64,000 nt of DNA from Streptomyces sp. NBC_01233 (GCF_035989305.1 NZ_CP108514.1:10024501-10088500); one strand, 5' to 3'; shown: positions 51,097 to 59,229, counted from the first letter of the stretch. The notes: a model not told the origin generated them from the letters alone. A program made the numbers and translations.

Positions 51097-52011
51097 TCAC
51101 GGCGTCCGCCTTCCCTCGCCCCGCCCGGAGCTCACCGGTCGCAGGAAGCGTAAGTGGTCCACGGACCCGGACCCCCTTTCCTCGAGTGGGACTGCAGCGC
51201 TTCGCGAACCGGTGTCGACCTGCGCCTTCCGGGCAGCCGCCACCGGGAGGGCGGGGCGGCGCCGGTGCGCGGCGCCGACCAGGTAACGCTCCTGGACGAG
51301 ATGGGTGGTGAACCTCCACTGCCCGGCCGCGTCCCCCTCCTGCGGCGCGCCCGCCAGGACGACACGCCCCCGCTCGTCGTGGTCGAACCCGAAGGCGGAA
51401 GAGCAGCGGCGCCCCCCGTGTCCGAGCGCCTTGCCGTAGGCCTCCTTCAGGGTCCACAGGCACAGCAGCCGGGCCCGGCGCTCGCTCTCGGGCAGCGCGG
51501 CCAGCGCCGCGCCTTCCTCCGCGGTGCACAGCTGCCCGGGCGGCACGCCGAAGGCCACGTCACGGTCCGCGGCCTGCACGTCCACACCGATCGGACCGGT
51601 GCGGCTGACGCCGACCACGATCAGCTCGCCGGTGTGCGCCAGGCTCACCTCCAGGTCTTCGCCCGCGCCCCGCACCAGGGGCGCTCCGCCCGGCTCGTAC
51701 CCCAGGTCCAGGGTGTCCACGGGAACGTTCAGTGCCGCGGCGGCGGAGTACTTGACCACGAATCGCGAGACGGCGAACCGCATCCTGCCGGCCGCCGGCG
51801 CCGTCTGCCGGTAGCGGGGCCAGTCGCTCCCGAGCAGGGGCCGCAGCGCGGGATCGAGCAGCACGGCCGCCAGCCACTGGCCCCACGTCGTGCAGATGAC
51901 CGCCCGGCCGACGTCGTCGAGCCGGTCGCCCACCTCGTCCCAGGGGCCTTCGGGACCGGCGACGTGCAGCGGCGCGTCGAGCGGATCAGGGCGGTACCGG
52001 GCGGGGACCAT
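51097..52011 (-). CDS. 4'-phosphopantetheinyl transferase (Sfp type)
   Basis: The protein is 304 residues from the ATG at 52011; AAGGAGG lies eight bases upstream, better spaced than for the GTG two codons earlier. Sfp motifs are V-S-L-A-H-T-G-E-L near residue 125, the magnesium site I-G-V-D-V-Q-A-A-D-R and L-W-T-L-K-E-A-Y-G-K-A-L-G. About 45 C-terminal residues after the fold are basic and low in complexity. It activates carrier proteins. It may serve an aromatic-polyketide ACP that lies outside the window, since the carriers inside belong to the other block. Confidence 0.92.
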   Translation of the reverse strand: MVPARYRPDPLDAPLHVAGPEGPWDEVGDRLDDVGRAVICTTWGQWLAAVLLDPALRPLLGSDWPRYRQTAPAAGRMRFAVSRFVVKYSAAAALNVPVDTLDLGYEPGGAPLVRGAGEDLEVSLAHTGELIVVGVSRTGPIGVDVQAADRDVAFGVPPGQLCTAEEGAALAALPESERRARLLCLWTLKEAYGKALGHGGRRCSSAFGFDHDERGRVVLAGAPQEGDAAGQWRFTTHLVQERYLVGAAHRRRPALPVAAARKAQVDTGSRSAAVPLEERGSGSVDHLRFLRPVSSGRGEGRRTP

Positions 52012-52084
52012 GGTCACGACCTCCTTCTCGTGCTCATCGCGAACCCGTGCTCATCGCGGATGCGTGGACGGCGAAACCCGGGGC

Positions 52085-53047
52085 TCATCGCAGACGGCGG
52101 ACGGCGCTGCGGGCGTGCCACCCGGCCAGGCGCAGCGTCTCGGTACCGGCCCGCCCCAGCCACGTCCGCACGTACCGGCGGGCCTCGACCAGGTCGGTCC
52201 CCGCACCGAGCACCTCCTCGACCGCTTCCTCCCGCAGCATCACCTGCCGGGCGCAGACGACCCGTACGCCGCCCCCGTCCGGGACCAGCGACCACTCACC
52301 GCTGTGCGCGGCGATCAGCCGGGACGTCGTCAGCTCCTTGTGGACGATCCGCGCGGCCGAGGGGAAGCACAGCCGCACCGACCGGGTGGTGAGCGTGTGT
52401 CCGCCGGGGGCGGCGCAGGTGTCCACCGTGGCCAGCTGCACGCCGGGTACGTCCTCGATCACGCCGACCGACTCCACGTGCGGGACGCGCTGCGGCCAGT
52501 CCCCAATCCGGTAGAGGAAGTCGTAGACCAGCTCGGCGGGGCCGTCGACGTGCACGCTGTCCTCGAAGGAGAGCAGCAGCCGGTCCAGGCGCTCCCAGCG
52601 CTCGGCGACCGACTTCACGTGGGCGAGCCGTTCGGCCGGCTCCGCCTGCCACTCCTGCCTGCTGCGCCCGGTCTCGGCGGCGGGCAGCCCCTCCAGAGTG
52701 CGGTCCTGACGCAGCGTCAGCAGTGATTCCGTCTCGCCGAGCGCCTCGACCGTCCACAGGCCGGTGGTGGGCACGCCCGGGCGGGCGGTGTCCTCCTGCT
52801 CGAACCCGACGGTCCTGGCCTGCGGGTCCAGCACCCGGCGCACGTGGAAGGAGCGGACCCTGCCGTCCCGCACGTCCCAGAGCCGCAGCCGCTCCCGGAC
52901 CCCGTCGAAGTCCATCCGCTCGACGTGGACGTGCGAGGGCAGCAGAAGCGGCCAGCGGACGGCGTCGGCCAGCAGTCCGTAGACCACGCCGGCCGGGGCG
53001 GCCACCCACGCCGTCTGCCCGCTCGCGTGCACGCGCTGCGACGACAT
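52085..53047 (-). CDS. Didomain aromatase/cyclase of aromatic polyketide type
   Basis: The protein is 320 residues from the ATG at 53047. Two SRPBCC helix-grip domains stand in tandem: the first begins V-H-A-S-G-Q-T-A-W-V-A-A-P-A-G-V-V-Y-G and the second F-E-D-S-V-H-V-D-G-P-A-E-L-V-Y. Motifs W-P-L-L-L-P-S-H-V-H-V-E and W-P-Q-R-V-P-H-V-E-S-V end the first strands of each, as in ActVII-type didomain cyclases. These close and aromatise the first ring of reduced polyketides, which matches the ActIII-like ketoreductase at 43218. The ketosynthase pair and dedicated ACP are absent from the window. Confidence 0.92.
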   Translation of the reverse strand: MSSQRVHASGQTAWVAAPAGVVYGLLADAVRWPLLLPSHVHVERMDFDGVRERLRLWDVRDGRVRSFHVRRVLDPQARTVGFEQEDTARPGVPTTGLWTVEALGETESLLTLRQDRTLEGLPAAETGRSRQEWQAEPAERLAHVKSVAERWERLDRLLLSFEDSVHVDGPAELVYDFLYRIGDWPQRVPHVESVGVIEDVPGVQLATVDTCAAPGGHTLTTRSVRLCFPSAARIVHKELTTSRLIAAHSGEWSLVPDGGGVRVVCARQVMLREEAVEEVLGAGTDLVEARRYVRTWLGRAGTETLRLAGWHARSAVRRLR

Positions 53048-53100
53048 GAGACACACCCCCGCCCTGATCGTTCCTGCGATGCGCTCCAGGCTGCACCAGG

Positions 53101-53120
53101 GGACTCGAGCCTTCCTCAAC
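53101..53120 (-). promoter_or_regulatory. Possible SARP box before the aromatase gene
   Basis: On the minus strand TTGAG starts at 53119 and TCGAG at 53108, an 11-bp period. It resembles the TCGAG class rather than the TTGCG class used in the 14-38 kb block. No convincing -10 follows. It overlaps the last codons of the XRE gene. Confidence 0.4.
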
Positions 53121-54393
53121 CCCCGACGGGCGAGGCCCCGCCGAGCCGGCCCGCCTGACCGGCCTGACGGGCTTGACCGGCCTGTCCCGCCTGGGTCAGT
53201 GCGTCGGCCAGCACCCGCCAGATCTCGGCGGCGAGGTCGATGTTGGCGTCCTGCTGAGCCTGCTGCGCCAGGTCGCGCAGGCCCTGGATCCCGCAGGGGT
53301 CGCCACTGAGGATCAGCAGCTGATGGCGCAGGATCTCCAGCCGTACCCGGCCGCGGTAGGTCATCCTCGACTGGTCGGCGTCCAGCGTGCCCAGAAGGGC
53401 GCGCGCGTCGTCGTACCGGCCGGTGGCGAAGGCCAGGTCGGCCTTGAGCGCGGTCAGGTCCTGCCGCAGGGCCGGTGTGCCCACGAAGGCGAGAGCGGCC
53501 TCGGCCTCGGCGGCGCGGCGCTGGGCCTGCTCCGGATCGGCGGGCAGCTTCTGCAGGTGCAGCCGGGCCGTGGCCAGCCGCAGCCGGGTCCACAGGACCA
53601 GGTCCTCCTGGCTGCCGAACCGGTCGAGGGCATCGTCCAGGCAGGCCTGCGCGCCCGGGTAGTCGCCCTGGCGCATCCGGACGGCGGCGGCCGTCCACAT
53701 GGCCTCGGCCCACAGTGCGTCGGCGCGTCCCTCGACGAGAACGGTCAGCTCGTCGGCGTGCACGCGCGCGTCGCCGATCCGGCCGGCCTCGGCCTGTACG
53801 GACACGAGCGCCAGCAGGGCGGTGGCCCGGTCCTCCACGCCCAACTCCTCGCGCAGCGCGATCCGGTGGGCCTCGACGGCGGCCTCCAGGGCCGGGTTGA
53901 TCTCACCGACGGACCGCAGGCAGCGGGCGAGGCGGGTCAGGCCCCGTACGCGCAGCTCGCACACGCCCACTTCCTCACCGAGCCCGACCAGCCGCGTGAG
54001 CCGCTCCAGTTCCAGCGCGTGGTCGCCCTGGACGCGGGCGGCCCCGGCGAGGAGCCACAGAGCCTGCCAGCGCAGTACCGGGCTCTCGTGTCCCTCGGCG
54101 GTCAGCGCCTGACGCAGGGCCTCGACGGCGTCGGGGGAGCCGGTGGACGCCGCCAGGGTGAGCGCATGGGCCAGCGAGCCGGTGGCCGGCTCCTCGAAGT
54201 CGGCCGCTTCCAGGCCCAGCCGGCCGGCCAGGTACCCCACGGCCCGCTCGGTCGGCTGGCGTGCGCCCGACTCCAGACGGGAGAGATAGCCGGTGGACAT
54301 CCCCTCGCCGGCCAGCGCCGTCTGGGACAGGCCCTGGGCCATCCGGAGCTTTCTCAGGCGGTGTCCGAACGCGGGCTGTCGCAGCATGAGCAT
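53116..54393 (-). CDS. XRE-family regulator with TPR-like sensor domain
   Basis: The protein is 425 residues from the ATG at 54393 (a second ATG lies two codons later). Residues 5-60 are a Cro/C1 helix-turn-helix: L-R-K-L-R-M-A-Q-G-L-S-Q-T-A-L-A, then S-T-G-Y-L-S-R-L-E-S-G-A-R-Q-P-T. Residues of about 80-400 are all-helical with repeated A-L/E-A/L patterns typical of tetratricopeptide repeats. The C-terminus is a short Q-A-G repeat tail (about 53150-53200). Regulators with this architecture (RRNPP family in Firmicutes) bind small secreted peptides in the TPR cup; in Streptomyces the ligand is usually unknown. A palindrome sits in its promoter. Confidence 0.88.
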   Translation of the reverse strand: MLMLRQPAFGHRLRKLRMAQGLSQTALAGEGMSTGYLSRLESGARQPTERAVGYLAGRLGLEAADFEEPATGSLAHALTLAASTGSPDAVEALRQALTAEGHESPVLRWQALWLLAGAARVQGDHALELERLTRLVGLGEEVGVCELRVRGLTRLARCLRSVGEINPALEAAVEAHRIALREELGVEDRATALLALVSVQAEAGRIGDARVHADELTVLVEGRADALWAEAMWTAAAVRMRQGDYPGAQACLDDALDRFGSQEDLVLWTRLRLATARLHLQKLPADPEQAQRRAAEAEAALAFVGTPALRQDLTALKADLAFATGRYDDARALLGTLDADQSRMTYRGRVRLEILRHQLLILSGDPCGIQGLRDLAQQAQQDANIDLAAEIWRVLADALTQAGQAGQARQAGQAGRLGGASPVGG

Positions 54394-54460
54394 CCCTGAG
54401 GTCGCGGGCAAGAAATCTGTCGGGAACCGCCAACGAGCGTAGGGCGCCCGGCAATACGCG

Positions 54461-54474
54461 GGCAAACCTTTGCC
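54461..54474. promoter_or_regulatory. GGCAAA-CC-TTTGCC palindrome before the XRE-TPR gene
   Basis: A perfect 6-2-6 inverted repeat lies about 70 bases upstream of the regulator start, with another GGCAAT at 54450-54455. The half-site shares GGCAA/TTGCC with the array at 47305-47595, so one protein may read both places. Confidence 0.55.
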
Positions 54475-54503
54475 AGGGGTTCGCGACGGCTCTCATGCGC
54501 ACG

Positions 54504-55235
54504 TCATGCGTTCCTCAAGCGTTCCTCGATCCGGCCGAGGCAGACTCTCCAGAACCCGGCCCCGGCACCCGGCCGGAGCCCCGCTCTTCCCGCATTCAGC
54601 GCCTTGGAGTCGACGATGAGGCCATCGGTGTGCGCATCCCGCGCGTCCTGGACGCCCGCAGCCCACACCGCGCTCGCGGCCCCCGCCCTGCGGCCCGCCC
54701 GGCCGGCCGGGAAGACCCGCCCGGACGACGACATAGGCTGGCCCAGGAGATAGCCCCGGCCTGGACGGCCTGCGCACGGGTCCCAGGTGCTCAGCCCGCC
54801 GGCTCGGTCGGCTCGGCCGCCCCGCCGGCCGATCCGGGCCCGCCCGCCGCCGAACACCTCCTCGACGAACCTCTCCTGCGCCGTGTGGAACGCCGCCGCC
54901 AGCGACATCGCCGCGTCGTCGACATGGTTCAGCACGGCGGTCAGGATCTTGCCGCCGTCGGGCGTGCTGTACATCAACGCCGCGTGGCCCGCCGCGCCGC
55001 CGTTGTGGAAGAGGACGGTGGCGCCGTTCTCGCCCACGTCCTGCACGCGCAACCCCAGGCCGAATCCGCTCATGGGATGCGGCGTGCGCATCTCGGCCAG
55101 CAGCGGGGCCGGCAGGAGCCTGCCGCCCATCAGCGCGGAGACGAAGGTGTGCAGGTCCTGCGTGGTCGAGATCATGTCCCCGCCGGCGCAGACCCGGGAG
55201 GGGTTGTGGCGGGTGACGTCGACCGTCTCCTGCCG
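54504..55235 (-). pseudogene. C-terminal relic of a serine beta-lactamase-like hydrolase
   Basis: From about 55235 down to 54850 the minus strand reads like the C-terminal third of a class C beta-lactamase/D-Ala-D-Ala carboxypeptidase-like protein: N-P-S-R-V-C-A-G-G-D-M-I-S-T-T-Q-D-L-H, then G-F-G-L-G-L-R-V and the K-T-G-box analogue H-N-G-G-A-A-G-H. The catalytic S-x-x-K and Y-x-N parts that should precede it are absent, because the upstream DNA belongs to another gene relic. After 54850 the frame continues to 54504 without recognisable family sequence. It is therefore a broken gene and should not be expected to work. Confidence 0.65.
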
Positions 55236-55370
55236 GCCGGCGTCCCGTCCTCGACCGGAACCGGAAGGTCTGCACGCAGACCCCGGCCGCCGGCACGACC
55301 ACCAGCACCGACACGAAGATCGACTTCGGCACGGTGAAGAACGAGGAGTCCTGCCCCTGGGAAGAGCGGC
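55232..55370 (+). pseudogene. Relic of a PASTA-like secreted protein C-terminus
   Basis: On the plus strand this stretch reads V-L-D-R-N-R-K-V-C-T-Q-T-P-A-A-G-T-T, then D-T-K-I-D-F-G-T-V-K. This is the end of the small PASTA-like domain common in Streptomyces secreted proteins. There is no start or upstream domain, and no stop before it meets the SARP gene. It abuts the oppositely oriented hydrolase relic, so the 54.5-55.4 kb gap is a junction of two decayed genes. Confidence 0.55.
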
Positions 55371-55392
55371 CGCTGCAGCGGGGGAGCGGGAC

Positions 55393-56226
55393 TCAGACGG
55401 CGTACAGGTCGAAGGTCGACCCCCGCTTCGGCCCCGCCTGCACGTCCAGCGCCGGGTCGACGGCCAGCATGGCCTGGTGCAGGCGCTGGAGTTGCGGCGA
55501 CGGCTCCACTCCCAGGTCCTCGATCAGCCGGCCCCGCAGCCGCCGGTACACGTCCAGGGCCGTCGCCTGCCGGCCCGACCGGTACAGCGCCACCATCGCC
55601 TGCGAGTGCAGCCCTTCGTGCTGCGGATGCCGGGCGATCAGCTCCGTGAGCTCGGCCAGCAGCTCCGAGTGCCGGCCCAGCCGCAGCTCCACGTCGATCC
55701 GCCGCTCCACCGTGACCAGCCGGCTCTCCTCCAGCCGCATCACCTCGATCTCCAGGATCGGGCCCACCCGTACGTCGACCAGCGCGGGCCCCTGCCACAG
55801 CGCGAGCGCCGCGCGCAGCCTGGCCGCCGCGCTCTCGTCGTCGCCCTGCTCGAAGTCGCTCTGCCCCCGGGCCACGAGGCCCTCGTACTCGTGCACGTCC
55901 ACCGCCTCCGGCGGGATCTGCAGCAGGTACCCGCCGTGCCGCGTGACGAGGACCTCTTTCGCGCCATCGGCGCCGCCCGCGCCCGCGCCCGGCCCCATGG
56001 CGGTACCCAGCCGCCGGCGCAGCTGGAGTATGTACGTCTGCAGGGTCGTGAGCGCGCTCTGCGGCAGGTTGGTGCCCCAGAGCTCCTCCATGAGCGTGGG
56101 CACCGGCATCACCCGGCCCGGGTAGAGGGCGAGGAGCGTGAGGATCTGCCGCGGCTTGCGTGCGGTCGGAACGATCGAACCCCCGTTGACCTCGGCACTC
56201 AACGGACCCAGCACCTGAATCTTCAC
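55393..56226 (-). CDS. SARP-family regulator, paralogue of the one at 48041
   Basis: The protein is 277 residues from a GTG at 56226 (GGAGGAG upstream, same spacing as its paralogue). The DNA-binding half carries Q-V-L-G-P-L-S-A-E-V-N-G-G-S and K-P-R-Q-I-L-T-L-L-A-L-Y-P-G, and the activation half L-Y-R-S-G-R-Q-A-T-A-L-D-V-Y-R-R-L. It differs from the 48041 copy mainly by a few extra Gly/Ala around residue 82 and scattered changes. A SARP-like repeat lies about 90 bases upstream, so auto- or cross-activation by a paralogue is possible. Confidence 0.92.
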   Translation of the reverse strand: MKIQVLGPLSAEVNGGSIVPTARKPRQILTLLALYPGRVMPVPTLMEELWGTNLPQSALTTLQTYILQLRRRLGTAMGPGAGAGGADGAKEVLVTRHGGYLLQIPPEAVDVHEYEGLVARGQSDFEQGDDESAAARLRAALALWQGPALVDVRVGPILEIEVMRLEESRLVTVERRIDVELRLGRHSELLAELTELIARHPQHEGLHSQAMVALYRSGRQATALDVYRRLRGRLIEDLGVEPSPQLQRLHQAMLAVDPALDVQAGPKRGSTFDLYAV

Positions 56227-56310
56227 CGTCTCCTCCGCACGTCGTCGAGTCCCTCGTCATTCGGCCTCCGACTCGGGGCACGGTAGCGGTCCCTGAACGA
56301 TGTCACCGGA

Positions 56311-56330
56311 TTCTCAAGCTCCCTTCGAGC
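56311..56330 (-). promoter_or_regulatory. SARP-like repeat before SARP gene; 56227-56600 otherwise empty
   Basis: On the minus strand GCTCGA starts at 56330 and GCTTGA at 56319, an 11-bp period of the TCGAG class. The 374-base gap 56227-56600 has no other feature I can support. Its long open frames are GC-bias shadows with no family likeness. Confidence 0.45.
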
Positions 56331-56600
56331 CCCTCTCCAAGCCCCGCCCCACAGCCGCGCAACCACGGCCGCACCAGGCGGAACACCGCACGAACAGTCC
56401 CCGAGAGCGCTCCCCGGGCATCCGGAAACACCCCCCGGACCGCACGCGCACGCGCATCCACACCCGCACCGGCCGCAGCCGTGCACCCGCCCGCATCCCG
56501 GACCCGAAGCCGTCCTGGCAGCGCCCGCCGAAGGGGAAGCCGCACCCCGCGCCCGAGCGGACGACTCCCGTGCCGGGACAGCCCTTTGGCACCTGTGCAG

Positions 56601-57281
56601 CTACACGCCCGCCGCGGCGGACCCGGCGCCGGCCGGCGCGCCACCACGCGCCCGGGCCCGGTACTCCCGTACCCTCTCGCCGTCCACGAGGCTCGGCAGC
56701 AGCAGGGCCCACATCGCCGCCACCTTCCGCTGCAGCTCCCGGTACGGCATCCCGGTACCGGACATGACCTCGATCCCGCACGCCGCAGCCGTCACCAGCG
56801 CCTGCGCGCCCTCCCACCCGCGCTCCGCAGCCGGCAGTTCACCCGCGTCCCTCGCCAGCCGGAGCAGCGAACAGACCGCCGAGATCCACGCCGCGTGGAA
56901 GTCCACCACCGCCGGCCGTGCCCCGGCCGGCCCCCGGGGCCCCGCCCCGCACTCCTTGGTGATCCGGAAGCTCGCCGGGATCGCCGGATCCTCGTGCAGC
57001 GTTGCGGCCAGCCAGTGCGTGATGCCGATCAGCGCCTGCAACGGCGAAGCCCCCGACTCGCGCAGGGCCCGGACCGCATCGTGCAGCAGGGTGTGCCCCC
57101 GCTGCTGCACGGCCTCCGCCAGCTCGTCCTTGGAGGCGAAGTGAAAGTACAGCGCCCCCTTCGTCACCCCGGCCGCGCCCGCGATCTCGTCCAGCGTCGC
57201 GTTGGCGTAGCCGTTGCGGTGGAACATCTCGGCCGCGGCGCAGACCAGCCGCCTACGCGTTCGCTCCGACCTCTCCTGCAC
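56601..57281 (-). CDS. TetR-family regulator (butyrolactone-receptor-like)
   Basis: The protein is 226 residues from the GTG at 57281 (AGGGGA upstream). The helix-turn-helix T-L-D-E-I-A-G-A-A-G-V-T-K-G-A-L-Y-F-H-F-A-S-K-D-E-L is that of the ScbR/ArpA group. The ligand domain keeps W-L-A-A-T-L-H-E-D-P-A and R-I-T-K-E-C-G, but the Trp typical of true receptors near W-T-G-x-Q is not evident, and a Trp-containing H-A-A-W-I-S-A-V is found instead. It may be a pseudo-receptor that answers antibiotics or intermediates. It lies between two SARP genes. Confidence 0.86.
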   Translation of the reverse strand: MQERSERTRRRLVCAAAEMFHRNGYANATLDEIAGAAGVTKGALYFHFASKDELAEAVQQRGHTLLHDAVRALRESGASPLQALIGITHWLAATLHEDPAIPASFRITKECGAGPRGPAGARPAVVDFHAAWISAVCSLLRLARDAGELPAAERGWEGAQALVTAAACGIEVMSGTGMPYRELQRKVAAMWALLLPSLVDGERVREYRARARGGAPAGAGSAAAGV

Positions 57282-57385
57282 CGAGCCGTCCCCTCTCGCC
57301 GCCGCCGACGGAGCCCCCCGCACCCCGAAGGCCCCTGACAGGCCGGAGAGCGGAGGCACTGAAGGCCTCAGAGACCTCACACACC

Positions 57386-58267
57386 TCAGACCCGTACGAG
57401 CCGCTCGCCCCCGGGCTCGACGCCGGGCTCGGAGAGGCTCTCGGGACCCGCCATCAGGATCGAGCGCTGCAGGCGCCGCAGCGCCACGGACGGCTCCAGC
57501 CCCAGCTCGCGCACCAGCGTCCCGCGCAGCCGCTGGTAGACGTCCAGCGCCTCGCCGCGTCGGCCCGAGCGGTGCAGGGCGAGCATGAACTGGCCGTGCA
57601 GGTTCTCGTGCGTGCGGTACCGGCTCGCCAGCACCGTCAGCTCGGCCAGCAGCTCCCGGTGCCGCCCCAGCCGCAGGTCCGCCTCGATCCGCTGGTCGAG
57701 GGCGCACAGCCGCGTCTCCTCCAGCCGTCTGGCCTCCATGTCCAGCTGGACCCCGCTGTGCACGTCGGCGAAGGCGGGCCCGCTCCACAGGGCCAGCGCC
57801 TCGCGCAGCAGCCGCGCCGCGGCGGGGAAGTCGCCCGCGTCCATCGCCCGGTAGCCGCTCCCGGCGAGCCGGTCGAACTCCCGCACGTCCAGAACTCCGC
57901 CGCCGCTGCTCAGCAGATAGCCACCCGGCAGGGTGACGAGTATGTCCTTCGCGGTCCGCACGGCCGCACCGGGATCCGTGCGGGGGTCGCCGCCGGGATG
58001 CGTACCGGCCTGCGCACCGTCGGCCGCGCCCCGCTCCAGAGCGGCCGCGATGAGGGCACGTAACTGCAGGACGTACGTCTGGAGCGTCGTCCGCGCGCTG
58101 CGCGGCGGTTCGCCCGCCCACAGCTCCTCGATCAGTGCCGATACGGGCACCACCTGGTCGGCATGGAGGGCCAGGAGCGCCAGGACCTGCCGGGGCTTGG
58201 GGGCGGTCGGCGTGATGGAGATCCCGTTCTCCCGCACAGCCAACGCGCCCAGTACATCGATGTCCAC
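57386..58267 (-). CDS. SARP-family regulator with a TTA codon
   Basis: The protein is 293 residues from a GTG at 58267. The winged helix reads V-L-G-A-L-A-V-R-E-N-G and K-P-R-Q-V-L-A-L-L-A-L-H, then T-T-L-Q-T-Y-V-L-Q-L-R-A-L. The activation domain has L-H-R-S-G-R-R-G-E-A-L-D-V-Y-Q-R-L-R. A Gly/Asp-rich insert of about 25 residues separates the halves. Leu69 is encoded by TTA (58061-58063), so expression should depend on bldA. The upstream region holds a butyrolactone-receptor-type operator at 58322-58342. It is the best candidate for the main switch between the signalling genes and the clusters. Confidence 0.93.
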   Translation of the reverse strand: MDIDVLGALAVRENGISITPTAPKPRQVLALLALHADQVVPVSALIEELWAGEPPRSARTTLQTYVLQLRALIAAALERGAADGAQAGTHPGGDPRTDPGAAVRTAKDILVTLPGGYLLSSGGGVLDVREFDRLAGSGYRAMDAGDFPAAARLLREALALWSGPAFADVHSGVQLDMEARRLEETRLCALDQRIEADLRLGRHRELLAELTVLASRYRTHENLHGQFMLALHRSGRRGEALDVYQRLRGTLVRELGLEPSVALRRLQRSILMAGPESLSEPGVEPGGERLVRV

Positions 58268-58321
58268 GCCGTACTCCCCTGTCCTTGGATGAGTCGCACA
58301 GCCAGTAGAAAACAGGACCGA

Positions 58322-58342
58322 CGGTTTGTCAATATCAAACCG
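58322..58342. promoter_or_regulatory. ARE-type operator before the TTA-containing SARP gene
   Basis: CGGTTTG (58322-58328) and CAAACCG (58336-58342) form a perfect 7-bp inverted repeat around a seven-base AT-rich centre. This is the half-site seen in autoregulatory elements bound by gamma-butyrolactone receptors. It sits about 55-75 bases upstream of the SARP start, in a locally AT-rich stretch. Confidence 0.7.
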
Positions 58343-58505
58343 GTTGTGCTGTTTTGGAGATGGGCGTGTTCTGACTGTCCCTCAAAAACCCACTCTCAGC
58401 TGGGACTTCACTCGATCCTGGGCATCCCGGACCGGTCCCCGCATCCCTTGATCGCCCCCGACCGGAGCCCTGGAAGCGACTTCCACAGCCCCTTAAACAG
58501 ACCAT

Positions 58506-59219
58506 TCAGTCTGGTATGGAGCTTTGCTGCGCGGAAGAACCGTGACCGCCCGGCCCTCCCGCCCCTTTTGGCCCTCGCACCCCTTCCGACCCTTCCGGCG
58601 CAAGCCCGTCGAGAGTCCCGTCGGCCGCGAGCTGGGGGAGTGCCAGCGTCCAGAAGCGGGTGAGGGGGTGGGGTGCGAGCCAGTGCCCCTCGCGGGCTCC
58701 CAGGGTCTCCAGTCCCACGGTGGAGGCCACCACCATGCTCGCCGCGTCCTGCGGGGCGAGCCCGTCGGCCAGCGCGCCGTGCCGCGCCGCGGTCCGTGCG
58801 ACCGCTTCGACCCACAAGCGCCACTGGCGCCGCAGGTCTATCCCGCTCCTGTGGGAAACGTCCGCGCACAACCCGAAGGCGGCCCGCACCACCACATCCG
58901 ACGCCAGCAGGGCCATCAGGGAGTGGGAGGAATCCACCAGCGCCTGCAGGGCGTTGCCGTCCACCGCACCGGACGGGGCCGCGGCGACCCCCCACCTCTC
59001 GGTGGTGACGCGCCGCAGCGCCTGCGACGCCCGGTCCTCGACGGCCTGGGCGAGCACGGTCTTGCTCTCGAAGTGGAAGTGCAGCCCGCCGGCGCTCACG
59101 CCGGCCCGTCGGCTGATCGCCGCGATCGACGCGGTGACGAACCCCTGCTCGGCGAACACCTCCGCAGCGGCACGGATCAGAGTTTCTCGCGTGCGGGCCG
59201 CACGCTCCTGCTTGGCCAT
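58506..59219 (-). CDS. TetR-family pseudo gamma-butyrolactone receptor
   Basis: The protein is 237 residues from the ATG at 59219. The DNA-binding domain is of the ArpA/ScbR kind: R-A-A-R-T-R-E-T-L-I-R-A-A-A-E-V-F, I-A-A-I-S-R-R-A-G-V-S-A-G-G-L-H-F-H-F-E-S-K. The S-A-G-G-L-H-F-H-F variant is like ScbR2/JadR2-type pseudo-receptors, which bind antibiotics rather than butyrolactones. A low-complexity Gly-rich tail closes the protein. An ARE-type operator (59230-59249) sits directly before its start, so it is probably autoregulated or repressed by its paralogue. Confidence 0.87.
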   Translation of the reverse strand: MAKQERAARTRETLIRAAAEVFAEQGFVTASIAAISRRAGVSAGGLHFHFESKTVLAQAVEDRASQALRRVTTERWGVAAAPSGAVDGNALQALVDSSHSLMALLASDVVVRAAFGLCADVSHRSGIDLRRQWRLWVEAVARTAARHGALADGLAPQDAASMVVASTVGLETLGAREGHWLAPHPLTRFWTLALPQLAADGTLDGLAPEGSEGVRGPKGAGGPGGHGSSAQQSSIPD

Positions 59220-59229
59220 GGAGTCTCCA

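Noticed and set aside
54493..55332. Minus-strand frame beginning M-P-K-S-I-F-V-S-V-L-V-V-V-P with a signal-like N-terminus
   Set aside because: It is the reverse of the PASTA-like relic and then runs out of frame through the hydrolase relic; it has no ribosome site or family match.
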